Made by a program: the position numbers and the translations under genes. A stretch of DNA of 64,000 nt from Torymus aiolomorphi (Eukaryota; Arthropoda; Insecta; Hymenoptera; Torymidae), in NCBI GenBank assembly GCA_036365515.1, contig CM070873.1:190272604-190336603 (forward strand). The letters are read 5' to 3'. The stretch's first letter is position 1, and every line of letters begins with the position of its first letter. Below, in pieces: positions 36,072-47,563 of this stretch. Below the pieces are notes generated by a model, which was not told the DNA's origin, searched no databases, and saw nothing but the letters and a program-made list of their open reading frames with translations.

Positions 36072-36385
36072 ATGGGTTTAGCTATAGATATTCAGTGTTT
36101 CATAGATACTGACAATAACAATGCACTAAAGGAAACCGCTGTTGTTGCTCTTAATGGTGATTTTCACGGTCATTGGTTAGTGGCTCCGACGGCTCAGGTA
36201 GATGATTTGAGCGGTGAAATTAGAAGACAAAATATTGTAATTAGTTAACTCGGCATTGTCATGGCATTAATTACTTGGGTTATAAATATCGATGTGTGTT
36301 AAATCACGCTTATCGTTTGAAAAGCTACTTATCTTTGCACCTTGGTTATCTAAATAAAAATTTAATCGATCTTCACAATCGACAG
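36072..36385 (+). pseudogene. Polinton ORF of unknown function, decayed
   Basis: From ATG 36072 the frame reads through IDIQCFIDTDNN and KETAVVALNGDFHGHWLV before a stop at about 36246. A later frame near 36276 contains CVLNHAYRLKSYL. A gene with this opening (IDIQCF.D..N..KE.A) occurs next to the protease gene in many arthropod Polintons. I recall no established function; an exonuclease-like fold has been suspected, but I cannot show active-site residues here. Preceded by a TATA/initiator pair. Confidence 0.55.
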
Positions 36386-36389
36386 CCTT

Positions 36390-36810
36390 CAAATATTGAG
36401 GATCCTTTCACTAATCCAGTCGCATATTGTAGGCGTATTCCCAGCCGATCATATCCCGCGAGTATGGACCAAACCGACTGTGTTCATCGTCAACACTGAC
36501 GATCATACCAAACCTGCTATGCATGGGGTTGTGTTCTACGTCGATAGATCTTCTAACGGTCTATACTTTGATAGTTTTGTCAAAATGACACATCCGATAT
36601 ATGTGGTCAATATTGTATTATGTTCTTAAGTTATATGAGTAATGGCTTAGGTTTCGAGAAGTTTCTGGATAATTTTTTGTCAACTTGGAGAAAAATAATA
36701 ACGTGGTTAGGCGCCATGTGCGCTATAAGAAGACTGACGGAAATTTCATTGGTAACGGTGAAGGCTTCGTCAGATATTTACAAAACTCTCGCTCTAAAAT
36801 GACTTTGTTA
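36390..36810 (+). pseudogene. Polinton adenain-like cysteine protease, decayed
   Basis: Successive plus-strand frames give VFPADHIPRVWTKPTVFIVN, then TKPAMHGVVFYVDRSSNGLYFDSF. Farther on come SYMSNGLGFEKFLDNF and GNGEGFVRYLQNS. The order matches the adenovirus-type maturation protease of Polintons. The catalytic His region, normally GxHW, reads AMHG here. The segment with the Asp/Cys partners is interrupted, so no active enzyme could be made. In the living element it would cut capsid precursors. Confidence 0.65.
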
Positions 36811-36988
36811 TAATTGTCAACATTTCTATTATCACGCGAAAGAAGTTTTGATGTAAGACAATACAACGTGAGGCAAGGAAATTTAACCGTTTCGACTACA
36901 TATGCGTCATTGTTTAACCTTGTTCGTCTCATTTTTTACTTTTTAAACGTCTGCACTTTTTTAACCGTATGCGTGGTTTAAAGAGCTT

Positions 36989-37024
36989 TATTTAAAGGAT
37001 CGCTTCTGAGTCTTTCGCATCAGT
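36989..37024 (+). promoter_or_regulatory. TATA box plus initiator
   Basis: TATTTAAA at 36989 is followed by TCAGT at 37020-37024, 33 bp from TATA to initiator A. Precedes an ATG at 37056 and the unassigned coding-like block. Confidence 0.6.
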
Positions 37025-37055
37025 CACTTTCTACTCGTAAGGATACGCGGATCGC

Positions 37056-37510
37056 TATGCCGGACCTACCACGAGCAGCACAACACCCACACCAAGGCTT
37101 TTTACATTGTACGCCTTAAATAAATTGTTTACCAAGAAGGTAATTGTTGGTTTCGAATAAGACGAGCTCGTCAATAAGTTCGGCGACGAGTACTACAAAC
37201 CTGTGAATCGACTATTATCGAATGACTTTGATGGTGTTGTTGGTTTTTGAACAAGTTTCAACGACATTGATAAATATTTTCGTGGCCTTGATAATAGTTT
37301 CAAGGACAAGAAAATTTACGATAACCGTTGGACTTTAAAATTCACCACAAGTCACCAAGACAAAGCAATTGAAATTGAAGAAGACAGGAGGCCTTGTGTT
37401 GGTCGAATCAAGCTGTTTCGTCACAGTTTAGTAATGAAAAAGGTAACTTTTGATTGTTTCAAAGAATTTATTGTAAAGTGCATCAATACATATTTGGATA
37501 TTTTTTGAAA
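37056..37510 (+). pseudogene. Unassigned coding-like block behind a core promoter
   Basis: From MPDLPRAAQHPHQG the plus strand gives interrupted frames with LFTLYALNKLF, then DELVNKFGDEYYKPVNRLL, then DNRWTLKFTTSHQDKAIEIEE and KCINTYLDIF. Stops occur between them. Being the last gene of the block and preceded by the third TATA/initiator pair, it may be the start of a Polinton gene such as the DNA polymerase, but no polymerase motif is visible. Truncated after 37510. Confidence 0.35.
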
Positions 37511-37639
37511 ATTATTTTTAAATTATTTAATTAAAAGAATAAAAATTAGTTGAAATTAGATACTAATAAATATTTTTCATATGCTGTCGCAATCATGCTG
37601 ACGCAATATGTAATTTGATTACGTATGTATATCAACTAA

Positions 37640-37775
37640 CCGACTGAAACATACACACACACACGCATACACACACCAGTGTCTGTATGTGACCTCTTGT
37701 CCTTGACCCCCAGCTGGCGCCTGCGGTTAAGGTCGAGCTTGTGACGACACATAGCGCGGGGTATACTACTGCCGT
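37640..37775. repeat. Short dispersed repeat with TAGCGCGGGGTATACTAC end, copy 3
   Basis: CA microsatellite (37647-37678), then GACCTCTTGTCCTTGACC, CTGGCGCCTGCGGTTAAGG and CATAGCGCGGGGTATACTAC. Same orientation as the copy at 6125 and inverted relative to 18924. Confidence 0.7.
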
Positions 37776-38046
37776 TATTTCAAAGTTATATAGGAAATTT
37801 CCAAACCAGTCCATTTTTCCTCATGCACAAGCTTTGGGCAACATTTTCTTAAACTTGATATCTAAATTATTATACAATAAATTAAATTTTCTGAACGATT
37901 GCACTACCATGCCTTTTTCGCATTTAATATCTTGAGACTGTGCTTTCTTCTGTTTATGCAGCAAAAGACATGATTTTGAATTTTAGATACATTAATTACT
38001 CAAATATATAGGGCACACTTTTTTGCGAGTAAAAAGTGTCCAACAT

Positions 38047-41000
38047 ATCATAAATGGCCGAATCCATCTCAAATCCAGTGGTCCGCGAATACCTATGTCA
38101 CCTATCATTTTGAAATTAAAATATTTATGTTATTCTCCAAAAATTATTTGACGCATATTTCTTAATTTTTTTGTTTCATCAAAATTTCATCCGTTCAGCG
38201 ATTCCGAAAAATTCCGAGAAAATTCTAAGAAAAAAACTTTCAATGTAATTTTCAAACTGCTACGGTTTCACTAGTTTTTTAAGCTTTTAAGCGTGAAACA
38301 GATAATTTCACTCAACTTTGAGCCCTCTTTTACGTTCTTTATGTTATTTAAAAAAAAATGCACGAGATATGCTCTTTTTACTGAAAAATGCACTTTCTAG
38401 AAAAATGCATTTTTCTCGAAAAAAACAATTTTTTTGCTCAATTTTCTTTTATCGTGATAGAGGACGTAAATATCTATCTAGACGTATTAGATAGCGATCA
38501 CTAATGAGATAACACACAAAGTTTTCACGCTTAAGGCTTATATATAGTGATATAGCAATGATATAACAGTCAATAAAAAGATGTTTATCTTTGTGCGTAC
38601 ATAAGTAATACACGTGTACATGCGCCTACTTGTATGAATTTCTGTACTAATACATTTGTCCGCTAGATGGCGATTGTTTGACTTAACACTTACCAAAAAA
38701 AGTTCGATTTCTGCTAATTATTATACTTCTAGTCTTTTTTAAAACTATCATCTTTTGGAAAATTATTACATATTTATACGTTAGCAACTCAACTACGATG
38801 TCTCAATATTACTCAATGGAGAGAAACAAATGTGCAGATTTTTTACATGGGCACAAAAAAATCTGTTACAAATCTAGTTCCGTATGTTCAAACAACTTGA
38901 GGATCTTGCTCATCCATTGAAGCACCTCTATCCTTTGCCTTTGTCATTTACCTTTGATACCCTCTAAATATCTGTGTAAAGATTGTTAGAATCCTACTCT
39001 AGAATTGGTGAGTAGCACTGACATTGAATTTACAACGGATAATGAAGTTAGCGACAATGTAGTCGATAAAGATGAAGATTTTTTACCTAGTACTCCAGAA
39101 CGCATCGAAGAATTTAATAATGAAATAAGTACATATTTCTTAAATTCTGTATCACCTCTTAATAGAAGAAATCTTATGCGTGAAAAATCAATTGAAAATT
39201 ACGTAAAAAAGAAGAAAAAAATATACTTTCAACATTATCTAATATCTTCGATGTGAAGTTGAGCAATGATGTTTTTATAGAAGCAAACGAATCAACTGTA
39301 TGTCGTTGTACAGAATGGGTACAAAAGGTTGGTTTAGCCGTGCAAAAGTGTGCTACGGTATCAGAAAAAAAAATTTTGACTTAACTGCCCTCATCCTTAA
39401 CGAAAAATGAAATTTCATCCTTATTTCCAGACATAACAATATACATGATAGAAAAAGCGAAAAATCCTGCTGAAGAAAAGGGAGTTTATTCAGAACCAGA
39501 AGCATAAGCAGGCCGTTCAATTGATAAAAGGACCGAAAAAATTGTTATGGAATATTATATAAATGACGATTTTAATTGTTCAAGACAGAGTCCTAATAAG
39601 AGTGACGTTATTACCGTTAAAATAAATGATAAAAAAGAGAAGAAAGTTAAACGTTTTCTTACTCGAAGTCTGAAAGCAACATATAAAGCATTTAAAAATA
39701 ATTATCCCCAATTGAGAATTGGTAAATCGAAGTTTTATAGTTTGGAACCAAATATGTCTTATTTAGGCCCATCATAGAAGTTTGTCTCTCTACCTATTGC
39801 GCGAATTATGATTGATTATTTACGAGCTTAATTAATTTCAGAGGGAGTAACGTTACAGAGTTGGATGAATTTCGGTCACAAATAATAAACGCAACAATGT
39901 GTTCTGAGCCATCTGATTTATGTTATTTACAAAAATGTAAAATTTTCCAGGCATTAACGGAATTACATTTCATGTTCTAAAACTGCAAGTATAGAAGGCA
40001 CAGAAGAAATTACATATACTTTGTGAGATAATAGAAACTTGATTAAAAAAACACTGTCAATTTCTGCGTTTAAAGATGAACATTCGGTTTGGATCATAAA
40101 GGTTAGTACTCATATGTATGTAAAAAATATACAACGCAATGCTGTAAAAGCAGAAAGAGAAAATGTTAAAAAAGGTCCAAATAATTTAGTTCTTCAAATA
40201 AACTTCGCTGAAAACTGGGTTGTGATTCATAATAAAGCTGTTCAAGGAAATCATTGGGTTAATGATCAAATTTCTATTTTCACAGCAGTATCTTATCAAG
40301 GAGATTCGACGCGAAGTTTCGCAGTCATAAGTGATGACCGAAAACATGAATCAGCGTATGCTTTGCTGGCAGTAGAAAAAATTATAACCTACTTGAAAGA
40401 AAATTGTTGTGATTCAATAAGAAAAATTACCATTGTATCAAACGGCGCTGCTAGGCACTTTAAAAATTGCTTTCAATTATATGAATTAAAACGAGCACCA
40501 TATGATATAAAATGGCTGTTCTCTGCTACTCTGCACGAGAAAGGAGCTGAGGTGGTGTGGGTGGACATATAAAGCATTATGCTACTTCGCATAATCTTCG
40601 AGAGCCCCCTGAAAAATCCATTCAAAATGCTAATGATGTCGTAGAGCACGTAAAAAAATATACAGATGCAATTAAAATAACACATTTACAAGACGTTGAA
40701 GTAGAAGAGTTTAGAAAAGTAAAAAATGTTGATTGGCTTGCTACTTCTAAATATCCTGGAATTCAAAAGACTCATTTATGGAATAAAGAAACATGTAATG
40801 ATTAAGTACATTGTTTGACAGCAAAGACCGCTAATCGTCCGCTTACTGAAGTAAAACCAATGAAACAGAAAAATAAAGGTAGTTATAAAAATAAAAAATC
40901 TAAAAGACAAAAATAAAAAATAAAATAAATACTTATGTGTACCTGGATATTACTTACGCACAAAGATAAACATCTTTATATTGGCTGTTATATTATTGAC

Positions 41001-41521
41001 TCTATATAAGCGTTAAGCGTGAAAAATTTGTTTGTGTGTTATCTCATTAGTGATCGCTATCCCAGCGCAAAACCCATGAATCTTACAAATACGTCAAGAC
41101 AGGTATTTACGTCCTCTATGACGATAAAGAAAAATTGAGCAAAAAAATTGGTTTTTTCGAGAAAAATGCATTTTTCTAAAAAGTGCATTTTTCAGTAAAA
41201 AGTGCATAGCTCGTGCATTTTTTGAAAATAACATAAAGGACGTGAAAGAGGTCTCAAAACTGAGGGAAATTATGTGTTTCACGCTTAAAAGCTTAAAAAA
41301 CTACTGAAACAGTAGCAGTTTGAAAATTACATGAAAACAAATTTTTTCTAAGAATTTTCTCGAAATTTTTCGGCATCGCTGAATGCATGAAATTTTGATG
41401 AAACAAAGAAATTAAAGAATACCTGTCAAATAATTTTTAAAGAAGAACATAAATATTTTAATTTCAAAATGATAGGTGACATAGGCATACGCGGACCACC
41501 TGATGTGAGATGGATTCGGAT
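38047..41521 (+). mobile_element. Unclassified DDE DNA transposon with TIRs of about 600 bp
   Basis: The left end CCGAATCCATCTCA and the right end TGAGATGGATTCGG are inverted. The inverted similarity extends from 38047 to about 38650 and from about 40930 to 41521. Landmarks are TGGTCCGCG, CATTTTGAAATTAAA, GCTTTTAAGCGTGAAA and TATATAAGC near the inner side. Between them lies one decayed transposase reading left to right. Target duplications could not be fixed. Ends of the same family stand alone at 6478-7180 and 47220-47563. Confidence 0.8.
39005..40913 (+). pseudogene. Transposase of the long-TIR element, decayed
   Basis: Plus-strand segments in shifting frames: TTDNEVSDNVVDKDEDFLPS (39005-39256), a KDYVSV-like region (FNCSRQSPNKSDVITVKIND, 39547-39777), then 40039-40572. 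The last segment contains VLQINFAENWVVI, AVQGNHWVND, VISDDRKHES and VSNGAARHFKN, then WLFSATLHEKGAE. The final piece 40557-40913 contains NIQKTHLWN-like GIQKTHLWN and a Lys-rich end. The layout resembles a widespread animal family with MDFAEN and SDGAASQ(Y/F)KN boxes, whose Asp residues look like DDE positions. Here both boxes carry Asn (INFAEN, SNGA), besides at least six stops or shifts. The superfamily name is not known to me. Confidence 0.65.
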
Positions 41522-42489
41522 ATATATCAGCAATTTTCTAGATCTTTTAACTTTTGCAGTACTGTAACATATCTTATGGTTCTCAGATATTTAGCTATCT
41601 AAGTCAAGAAAATATTTAACATGTTCCATTACATAGAACTCTCTTTTAAATAAGGACAAGCTTAATGGTTAATCGGAAAAAGCCTAAATTTAGAGGTTTT
41701 GCCTGCGTACCTTAGGAAATTTTCATCATTATTACATCGCGAAAAAAAAGTCTTTTATAAATGCTTTACCAACTTTCTTATGATATTATCTCTTGTTTAG
41801 TATTCGAAAATATGTTGTCGGATTGAATGAGCCTACCTTTAAAAAAAAGTGCGTAGCATTATATCTGTGACGCTGAATTTTGGTAAAGATAAAAAATAAA
41901 CTTTATTTGTCAATTAAAAAAAAACTTTGTTTTTTAAACTTTCTGGTGCTTAAATTACTCGTCTTGGAAAGACGAACAAAATCTGATTTCGGTTATAAGT
42001 GTGCCTCTTATGGAAAGTGAATTATGATCTACTAAAGCACACGGTGTCGAGGCGCCCCTCGCCTAAAAAGTTATCATTTTTTAGCGGCACACATAGACAA
42101 TGATAAATAGGCCTAATTTGAGTATTGTTCTTTCCTCTATATACATTTTCTTGAACTAATTCACTGGGTGTCTCACGAAATTCGGACTAATTTTTAAAAA
42201 AATTAACAAAGAAAATGATTGTAATGCAGTTTTACATGCATTCACTCACGCTTATTCGTACGTGCATAAGTATACAATATTAAAAAACTATGTTTAAAAA
42301 TGAGGGACGCACCCTTTTTATTGTTATGTGAGGTACCTAGAACAGAAAAAAATGAGTTTTGTGAATGTGCTTCAACATTAAATTTTGAAATTTCTATTTA
42401 GCTAAAGGTTAAAAGTTCCAGAGAAATACCCATATACTAATTATATTACTTTTCAAATAATTATAATTGTAAAACTTCTGTATTATTAG
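41522..42489. other. AT-rich, no gene; probably intron
   Basis: No ORF or repeat recognised. It lies directly upstream of the ADAM exon and ends in its T-rich splice acceptor, so it may be intronic. Confidence 0.5.
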
Positions 42490-42649
42490 GTGTGCAATAA
42501 TCTGAACAAATGCCATTGTGACCATAGCTGGAGTGGGCCTGATTGTTCTTTACAACAAGAATTACCAGTAGAACCTATTACAAGTAGTACCGACGCATCT
42601 CTATTACCATCATCGAAAAATAAAATGGAAAAAAAAGAAACCCCCTACG
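42490..42649 (+). CDS. Exon of an ADAM-family protein (EGF-like module)
   Basis: A 160-bp exon bounded by CTGTATTATTAG upstream and GTAAGT downstream (phase 0 in, phase 1 out). It encodes VCNNLNKCHCDHSWSGPDC, the CxxxxxCxC...WxGxxC EGF-like module that follows the cysteine-rich domain of ADAM proteins. A Ser/Lys-rich juxtamembrane segment follows, ending ETPYG. The wording resembles the insect Mmd/ADAM11-22-23 group, which are membrane-bound and adhesion-related and often proteolytically inactive. The next exon should carry the transmembrane helix and is not seen in this window. This is the only clear host coding sequence here, so its gene spans the TE-rich neighbourhood. Confidence 0.8.
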
Positions 42650-43540
42650 GTAAGTTATTGATCATAAAATAATAGTGTATTTGATATTCTAACATAATTT
42701 TGAAATACTTTAATAACTTTATTGATTTCTTTTCAAAGATATTTGTTTACAAATGGAATATTACATTTTGACACGGGTGCGGAAGGTGATCATTTCGCTC
42801 ATGTAATGTTTTTCGCACGAGCGAAGCGAGTGAGAAAAGTCACATATGCTAAAAATCTTCTTACGGACCAGTTTCGAACCGTATTTTATAGGACGAGAGC
42901 CGAATAATCATATTGAAGTTATGGATTTGAGATTAGAGTGGTATCAAATTATTTTTTAACACTCTGTGCACAAAGCCCAGTTTCGCTCACGCTTGAATAA
43001 AAAAAACATGCGCTAAATCAAGCTTTGTATGTATCGTGTCAAAAAATACTGTTCGATACACGAGCGAGAAGGTAATTTAGTCTTGTGTGACCTTTTCACC
43101 CTCGCTTCGCTCGGACGCAATGTCCACACGAGGGTAAAATTGCTTTCATGCACTAGCATTGAAATGTACTATTTTTTAACGGAGTGTACGAAACTCGCCT
43201 TTTCATGCTTGTTTTGTATGCGCGAAGTAGCTGTTTTATACACGGCGTGCGCGATGTACGCGCATACGTAAATCAGTTTACTTCACGCACGATTGTAAAA
43301 TCTTTTTTGCTCGTTTTCGTATCATAAATACTTGCAATGTACTAGTCAATAGAAGGGAAATAATTTGTTGATGAAATTGAGTGTACTTGAGATTAGATTG
43401 CCTATATCTGAAGAAAAAGGGCCTATGAGGTGGAATTAGGAACACTGAGCTTCATTTCTACATACCAGAAATCGAATCTCAAATGCCCGCTGAAATCCAG
43501 AGGGTTTGAACTCTCCTTTTCAAAGCAAACAGTTAACACA
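42650..43540. other. Intronic-looking sequence, no gene
   Basis: Begins with the GTAAGT donor. Contains GAGCGAAGCGAGTG and CTCGCTTCGCTCGG, partly complementary phrases at about 42820 and 43105, which may be arms of an old inverted repeat. Short ORFs here have no recognisable content. Confidence 0.45.
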
Positions 43541-43544
43541 CTGA

Positions 43545-43900
43545 TAGTACAAAATGCGAGAAGCACACACTCTGCGTACATACATAGGCATTGATAATCT
43601 ATTTGCGCACACGTTTAGGAAAATAGTAGCCAACGCGTGCTCGTAGGTGCTTCCCACACTTCTTGCTTTGCGCACTCAGTATGCAAAGTAATTTACTTTG
43701 TGCACTGAGTGTGTAAAGCAAGTACATTGCAGTCTGCGAGTTCGAAATGCGAAAAAACCCACACTCTGCGTACGCTACAGAGGTATAGAAAATTCATTTA
43801 CGCAAACGTTAAGAAAATTACGTCACCTACTTTACGCACTTGTTGCGCAATGTAGTATTACTTCCAAGGGTATTTTTTATGCAATAGTAACATTGGAGTA
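43545..43900. repeat. Diverged tandem duplication, about 190 bp
   Basis: AATGCGAGAAGCACACACTCTGCGTAC at about 43553 and AATGCGAAAAAACCCACACTCTGCGTAC at about 43746 are followed by similar sequence (GCGCACACGTTTAGGAAAAT against CGCAAACGTTAAGAAAAT). Not coding. Confidence 0.6.
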
Positions 43901-44650
43901 CATAAAAATAATGCTAATTCACACAAATGAGAGTAATATGGGCGTCAAATACGATATGCGCTTTCTTCGCCCTTGCCAATTTGGTTGGATCATTGCCGAG
44001 AGTCATACCAATCATAAGATAGAATGTAACCTGCGGACAAGCAAAGAAGACATTGTTGGTGATGTCCACAGGCATGGGTAAACGCATAAACGCAAGAGAC
44101 AAGATTAGGAGTGTGTCAGAGAGAAACCATGTGTGTGACAGAGAAACCATGTGTCCGAGCGCCTATGTTTGTTATGCCCTATCAAGCACATAAGAACGGG
44201 CAAAAAGAGAATTCACTTGTGAGGCTGTGAGTGTGCAGGATGTGTTCATGTAAGAGAGAGAACGCCACCAGTGCGCTGCAAAAACGGGTTAAGGTGTGTG
44301 TGTAAGCATAGAACTTAACCTGTTTTGCTCTGAGCCAAACAATTATCAGTCTAAAAAAAACTGAAAAACACATACTTGTTGAAAAAGCAGTCCTAGTTAA
44401 ATTGATTAAAACTCTGGGAAATTCTCAAAGTTTTACCAATTTAACTGGGACCACTTTTCTATTTGTTTTTTTTCTTTTAGTTGCTGTTCAGCTTTACCAC
44501 ATTCTTTTTTAAAAAAATATTTACTTTTTATTTTACAGTCACTTAGAACATTGTAACTTTTCAGCTGGATCAATTTTAATTCTTTCGAACTCATGTTTTT
44601 TTGTTTTCAATCAAATATTAAACTTAAAATATAATGTTTCATTTTTGTTG
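43901..44650. other. No gene seen
   Basis: Contains a small direct repeat of GACAGAGAAACCATGTGT (44105-44155) and AT-rich sequence. Open frames on either strand lack motifs. Confidence 0.45.
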
Positions 44651-44659
44651 TTCGATTGT

Positions 44660-45370
44660 CATATTCAAATATTGTCTTCCGCTATCAACGTTTCACAAAT
44701 AATAGAAGAAGCTACATTGTAAGCTCTAGTATGATCTCCATATAATCTTAGAAAGTCTTCTGATAATACATCTTGAAAATTTTCTCAAAGTTCGTCTGGA
44801 TGACAATGGATTCATAGATTGACAATGCATCAAAATATAAACAAATGGCAGACGCATTCTACCTGGCATCATCCAACTTAAAACTCCTGCATAACTCGAC
44901 TCCATTCCTCATCATCATCATCTGTAAGACCTAACGCTAAGCAAGCTGCCGAAAACGTTACTGAATACTCCGTTTACAATTTTTAATTCATCAAAAATCT
45001 TTGTGCCTCTACAATTTAATAAAAGTAATTTTAATAGAAATAACTCTACCTGACTTGGACTTACGGAATACATAAGTCCAATACAATTATAATGAGATTT
45101 CCGTTTTTACCATCTATAAACTTTATTACCATTTTCATTATGTTGTTTAAAAATATAATGAGCCAGAAATTCAGTATAAGTCTATTGTCTAGCTGAAAAA
45201 TCTTGTTTATTCAAATCAAAATAAGCTAATAATATACTGCTTCGATTTAATGCAGCCTCCACTGCTACATCATCATTAATATCATAAATTATAATTGACT
45301 GTTGTTGAAGTAAATGAACTGCTAAATGTATGATACTATGATAAAGTATTTCAAAATTGAAAACAAAAAT
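44660..45370 (-). pseudogene. Helitron Rep-helicase protein fragment
   Basis: The minus strand from 45370 reads LAVHLLQQQSIIIYDIN, then LLAYFDLNKQD..AR and TYTEFLAHYIF. A stop follows, then SHYNCIGLMYSVSPSQVELF, LRLLL-like LKLLLLNCRG, and KIFDELKIVNGVF. After further breaks come LLGLTDDDDEEW and LSEDFLRLYGD. These are the conserved segments between the Rep and Pif1-helicase domains of Helitron proteins (family knowledge). At least five stops or shifts are present. Neither the Rep HUH motif nor the helicase core lies inside. Helitrons move by rolling-circle replication. Confidence 0.75.
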
Positions 45371-45839
45371 ATATACGTCTGATTAATTTGTATAACGCGG
45401 ACCATTGTTAAATTTTAAACATCATTCTATCATCGGAACACGAAAATAGCAGAAGCTTTCGCGCTTGGCAGCGATAATAAATTGTTTTATAAGTGGTAAA
45501 ATGAAATTTATAAAAAAAATTTGTGTGTGGAATAAACAATATATTTGTAAAATTTTATTAAGAAATATTATCTATTAATTATACAAAATATCACAGTAAA
45601 ATAATTTGGAGGTAATATTAATTATAAAAAGGGTTTTTATATATCGTGAATTGAATGTGTATTAGTTGCGTTCCAAGTAGGTAGGTTATTTTGTATTATT
45701 TATATCTTAACATAAACACTTTTGTGTTGACACATTATTAATTGCATCTAATAAATGATTTAAAGAAGCGATTAAGTCAATTTTACTTCCAAAATCGCTA
45801 GACATACAAAGCTCAATTTTTTTCATTTATTAATTTTAC
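45371..45839. other. No gene seen
   Basis: AT-rich sequence between the Helitron fragment and the 325-bp tandem repeats. Confidence 0.5.
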
Positions 45840-47225
45840 TAAAAATATTTTAACCTCAAATATCTGAAATTTATGGACCAATCATATTGCCCCAAGAAAT
45901 CGACATAAAAATCTAAAAAATACACCTCTACAAGAAATTTTGAAGCGAATAAGTCAATTCCAGCAATCGTTGCACATACAAAACTCATTTTTTTTATTTT
46001 TTCATTTTTCAATGCTTACGTTTTTTTTGTATAATAACAGAACACCCTATAAAAGAAATTTTTTTTTTTTAGGAAATATAGCTATTTTAATTCTATTTCG
46101 AATGCTACCCATTCCCTTCGAATACATAGAGCTATTCTCGAGAAATTACGATTTGAAAAAAGGTTAAAAATATTTTAACCTCAAATATATCTTAAATCTA
46201 TGTACCAATCATTTTGCCCAAATAACTCGACCGAAGACTATACAAAATCCACCTCTACGAGGAATTTTGAAGCGATTAAGTCAATTTTTACTTCCGCAAT
46301 GGCTAGACATACCAAACTCATTTTTTTCCATTTTTCTATGTTTACGTTTTTATTAATAACAAAAGAACCGTGATAGCTAGAAAAATAATTTTTTTAGAAA
46401 ATATAGGTATTTAAATTCGTTTTCGAATGCCACCTTTCCGATTCAGATACATAGAGCCGTTTTCGAGAAATTTCGATTTGAAAAAAAGGTTAAAAAAATT
46501 TTAACCTCAAATATCTCAGAAATTTATGGACCGATCATGTAGCCCAAAGAACTTAGCCGAGATCTATCCAAAATCTATCTCTATAAGAAATTACAAAGCG
46601 ATTAATCCAGGTTTACTCCATAAAACGTACGACATAAACAACACATTTTTTGCATTTTTTAATTTTCTTCTCAAAAACTAACCAACAGAATGGATTAAAA
46701 TTTTCACACGTTATAGCAATTTATATTCTACATTATCGTGAATTTTCTCCAAAAAATTGACCGTTTAGTTTAGGAGTTATTAGCTTTAAAAAAAAAACAC
46801 GTTTTTGTTAATAACAAGAGAACCGTGATAGCTAGATAATTTTTTTTTGAAATTATAGGTTTTTTTATGCTCTTTCGAATGCGACCCATCCGATTCAAAT
46901 ATTTAAATCCGATCATTAAAAAAAATCAAAAATAAATTTTTCGAAAATCAAATTTGAAATAAAACAAAAACGAATGAGTAAATCATCAAAAATTATTTTC
47001 TTCCCGAATTCGGAATAAAAAAACAAAAAAAATGAGAATCTGATGATTAAAATCGACCCCGTAGATCCGGAGATAAAGCGGTATATACATACATACACAC
47101 ACATCCATACAGACATTTTCTAAAATCATATGAAACAAACTTCTAACACCTCTAATGATGTTTATAGAGAGTTTTAACGAAGTTAAAAATTTTACTATTA
47201 CAAAACTTCCTCTAGGAGAAAGCAA
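45840..47225. repeat. Tandem repeats of about 325 bp ending in a GAGGAAGC-type terminus
   Basis: Anchors CCTCAAATAT at about 45854, 46179 and 46505 give a period of 325 bp. Each unit has ACTCGACC/ATTTTGCCC-like, CGATTAAGTCAATTT and CTCGAGAAAT landmarks. The array passes through CACGTTTTTGTTAATAACA and a short ACATACATACAC tract to ACTTCCTCTAGGAGAAAGC at 47208-47226, the inverse of the start at 1886. Inverse-orientation relative of 1870-3260. Confidence 0.75.
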
Positions 47226-47563
47226 AAAATTGAGTAAAAAAATGGCGTTTTCGAGAAAAATGCATTTTTCCAAAAAGTACTTTTTTCAATAAAAAGTGCA
47301 TAACACGTGCATTTTTTATTTTTTTCTTTAAATAACATGAAGAACGTGAAAGAGAGCTCAACACTGAGTGAAATTATGTGTTACACGCTTAAAAGCTTTA
47401 AAAACTGGTGAAACAATAGCATTTAATTTGAAAATTAAATTGAAAATTTTTTTTTCTAAGTAAGGATTTTCTCGGAATTTTTGCAGAAGAACTTAAATAT
47501 TTTAATTTCAAAATGATTGGTGATATATGCATACGCGGACCACCTGATTTGAGATGAATTCGG
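47226..47563. mobile_element. Solo end of the long-TIR DDE transposon
   Basis: Matches the right end of the 38-41.5 kb element: GAGAAAAATGCATTTTTC, AAAAGTGCATAAC.CGTGCATTTTT, CACGCTTAAAAGCTT, CGCGGACCACCTGATTTGAGATG and a terminal AATTCGGCC. The rest of the element is absent. Confidence 0.8.
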
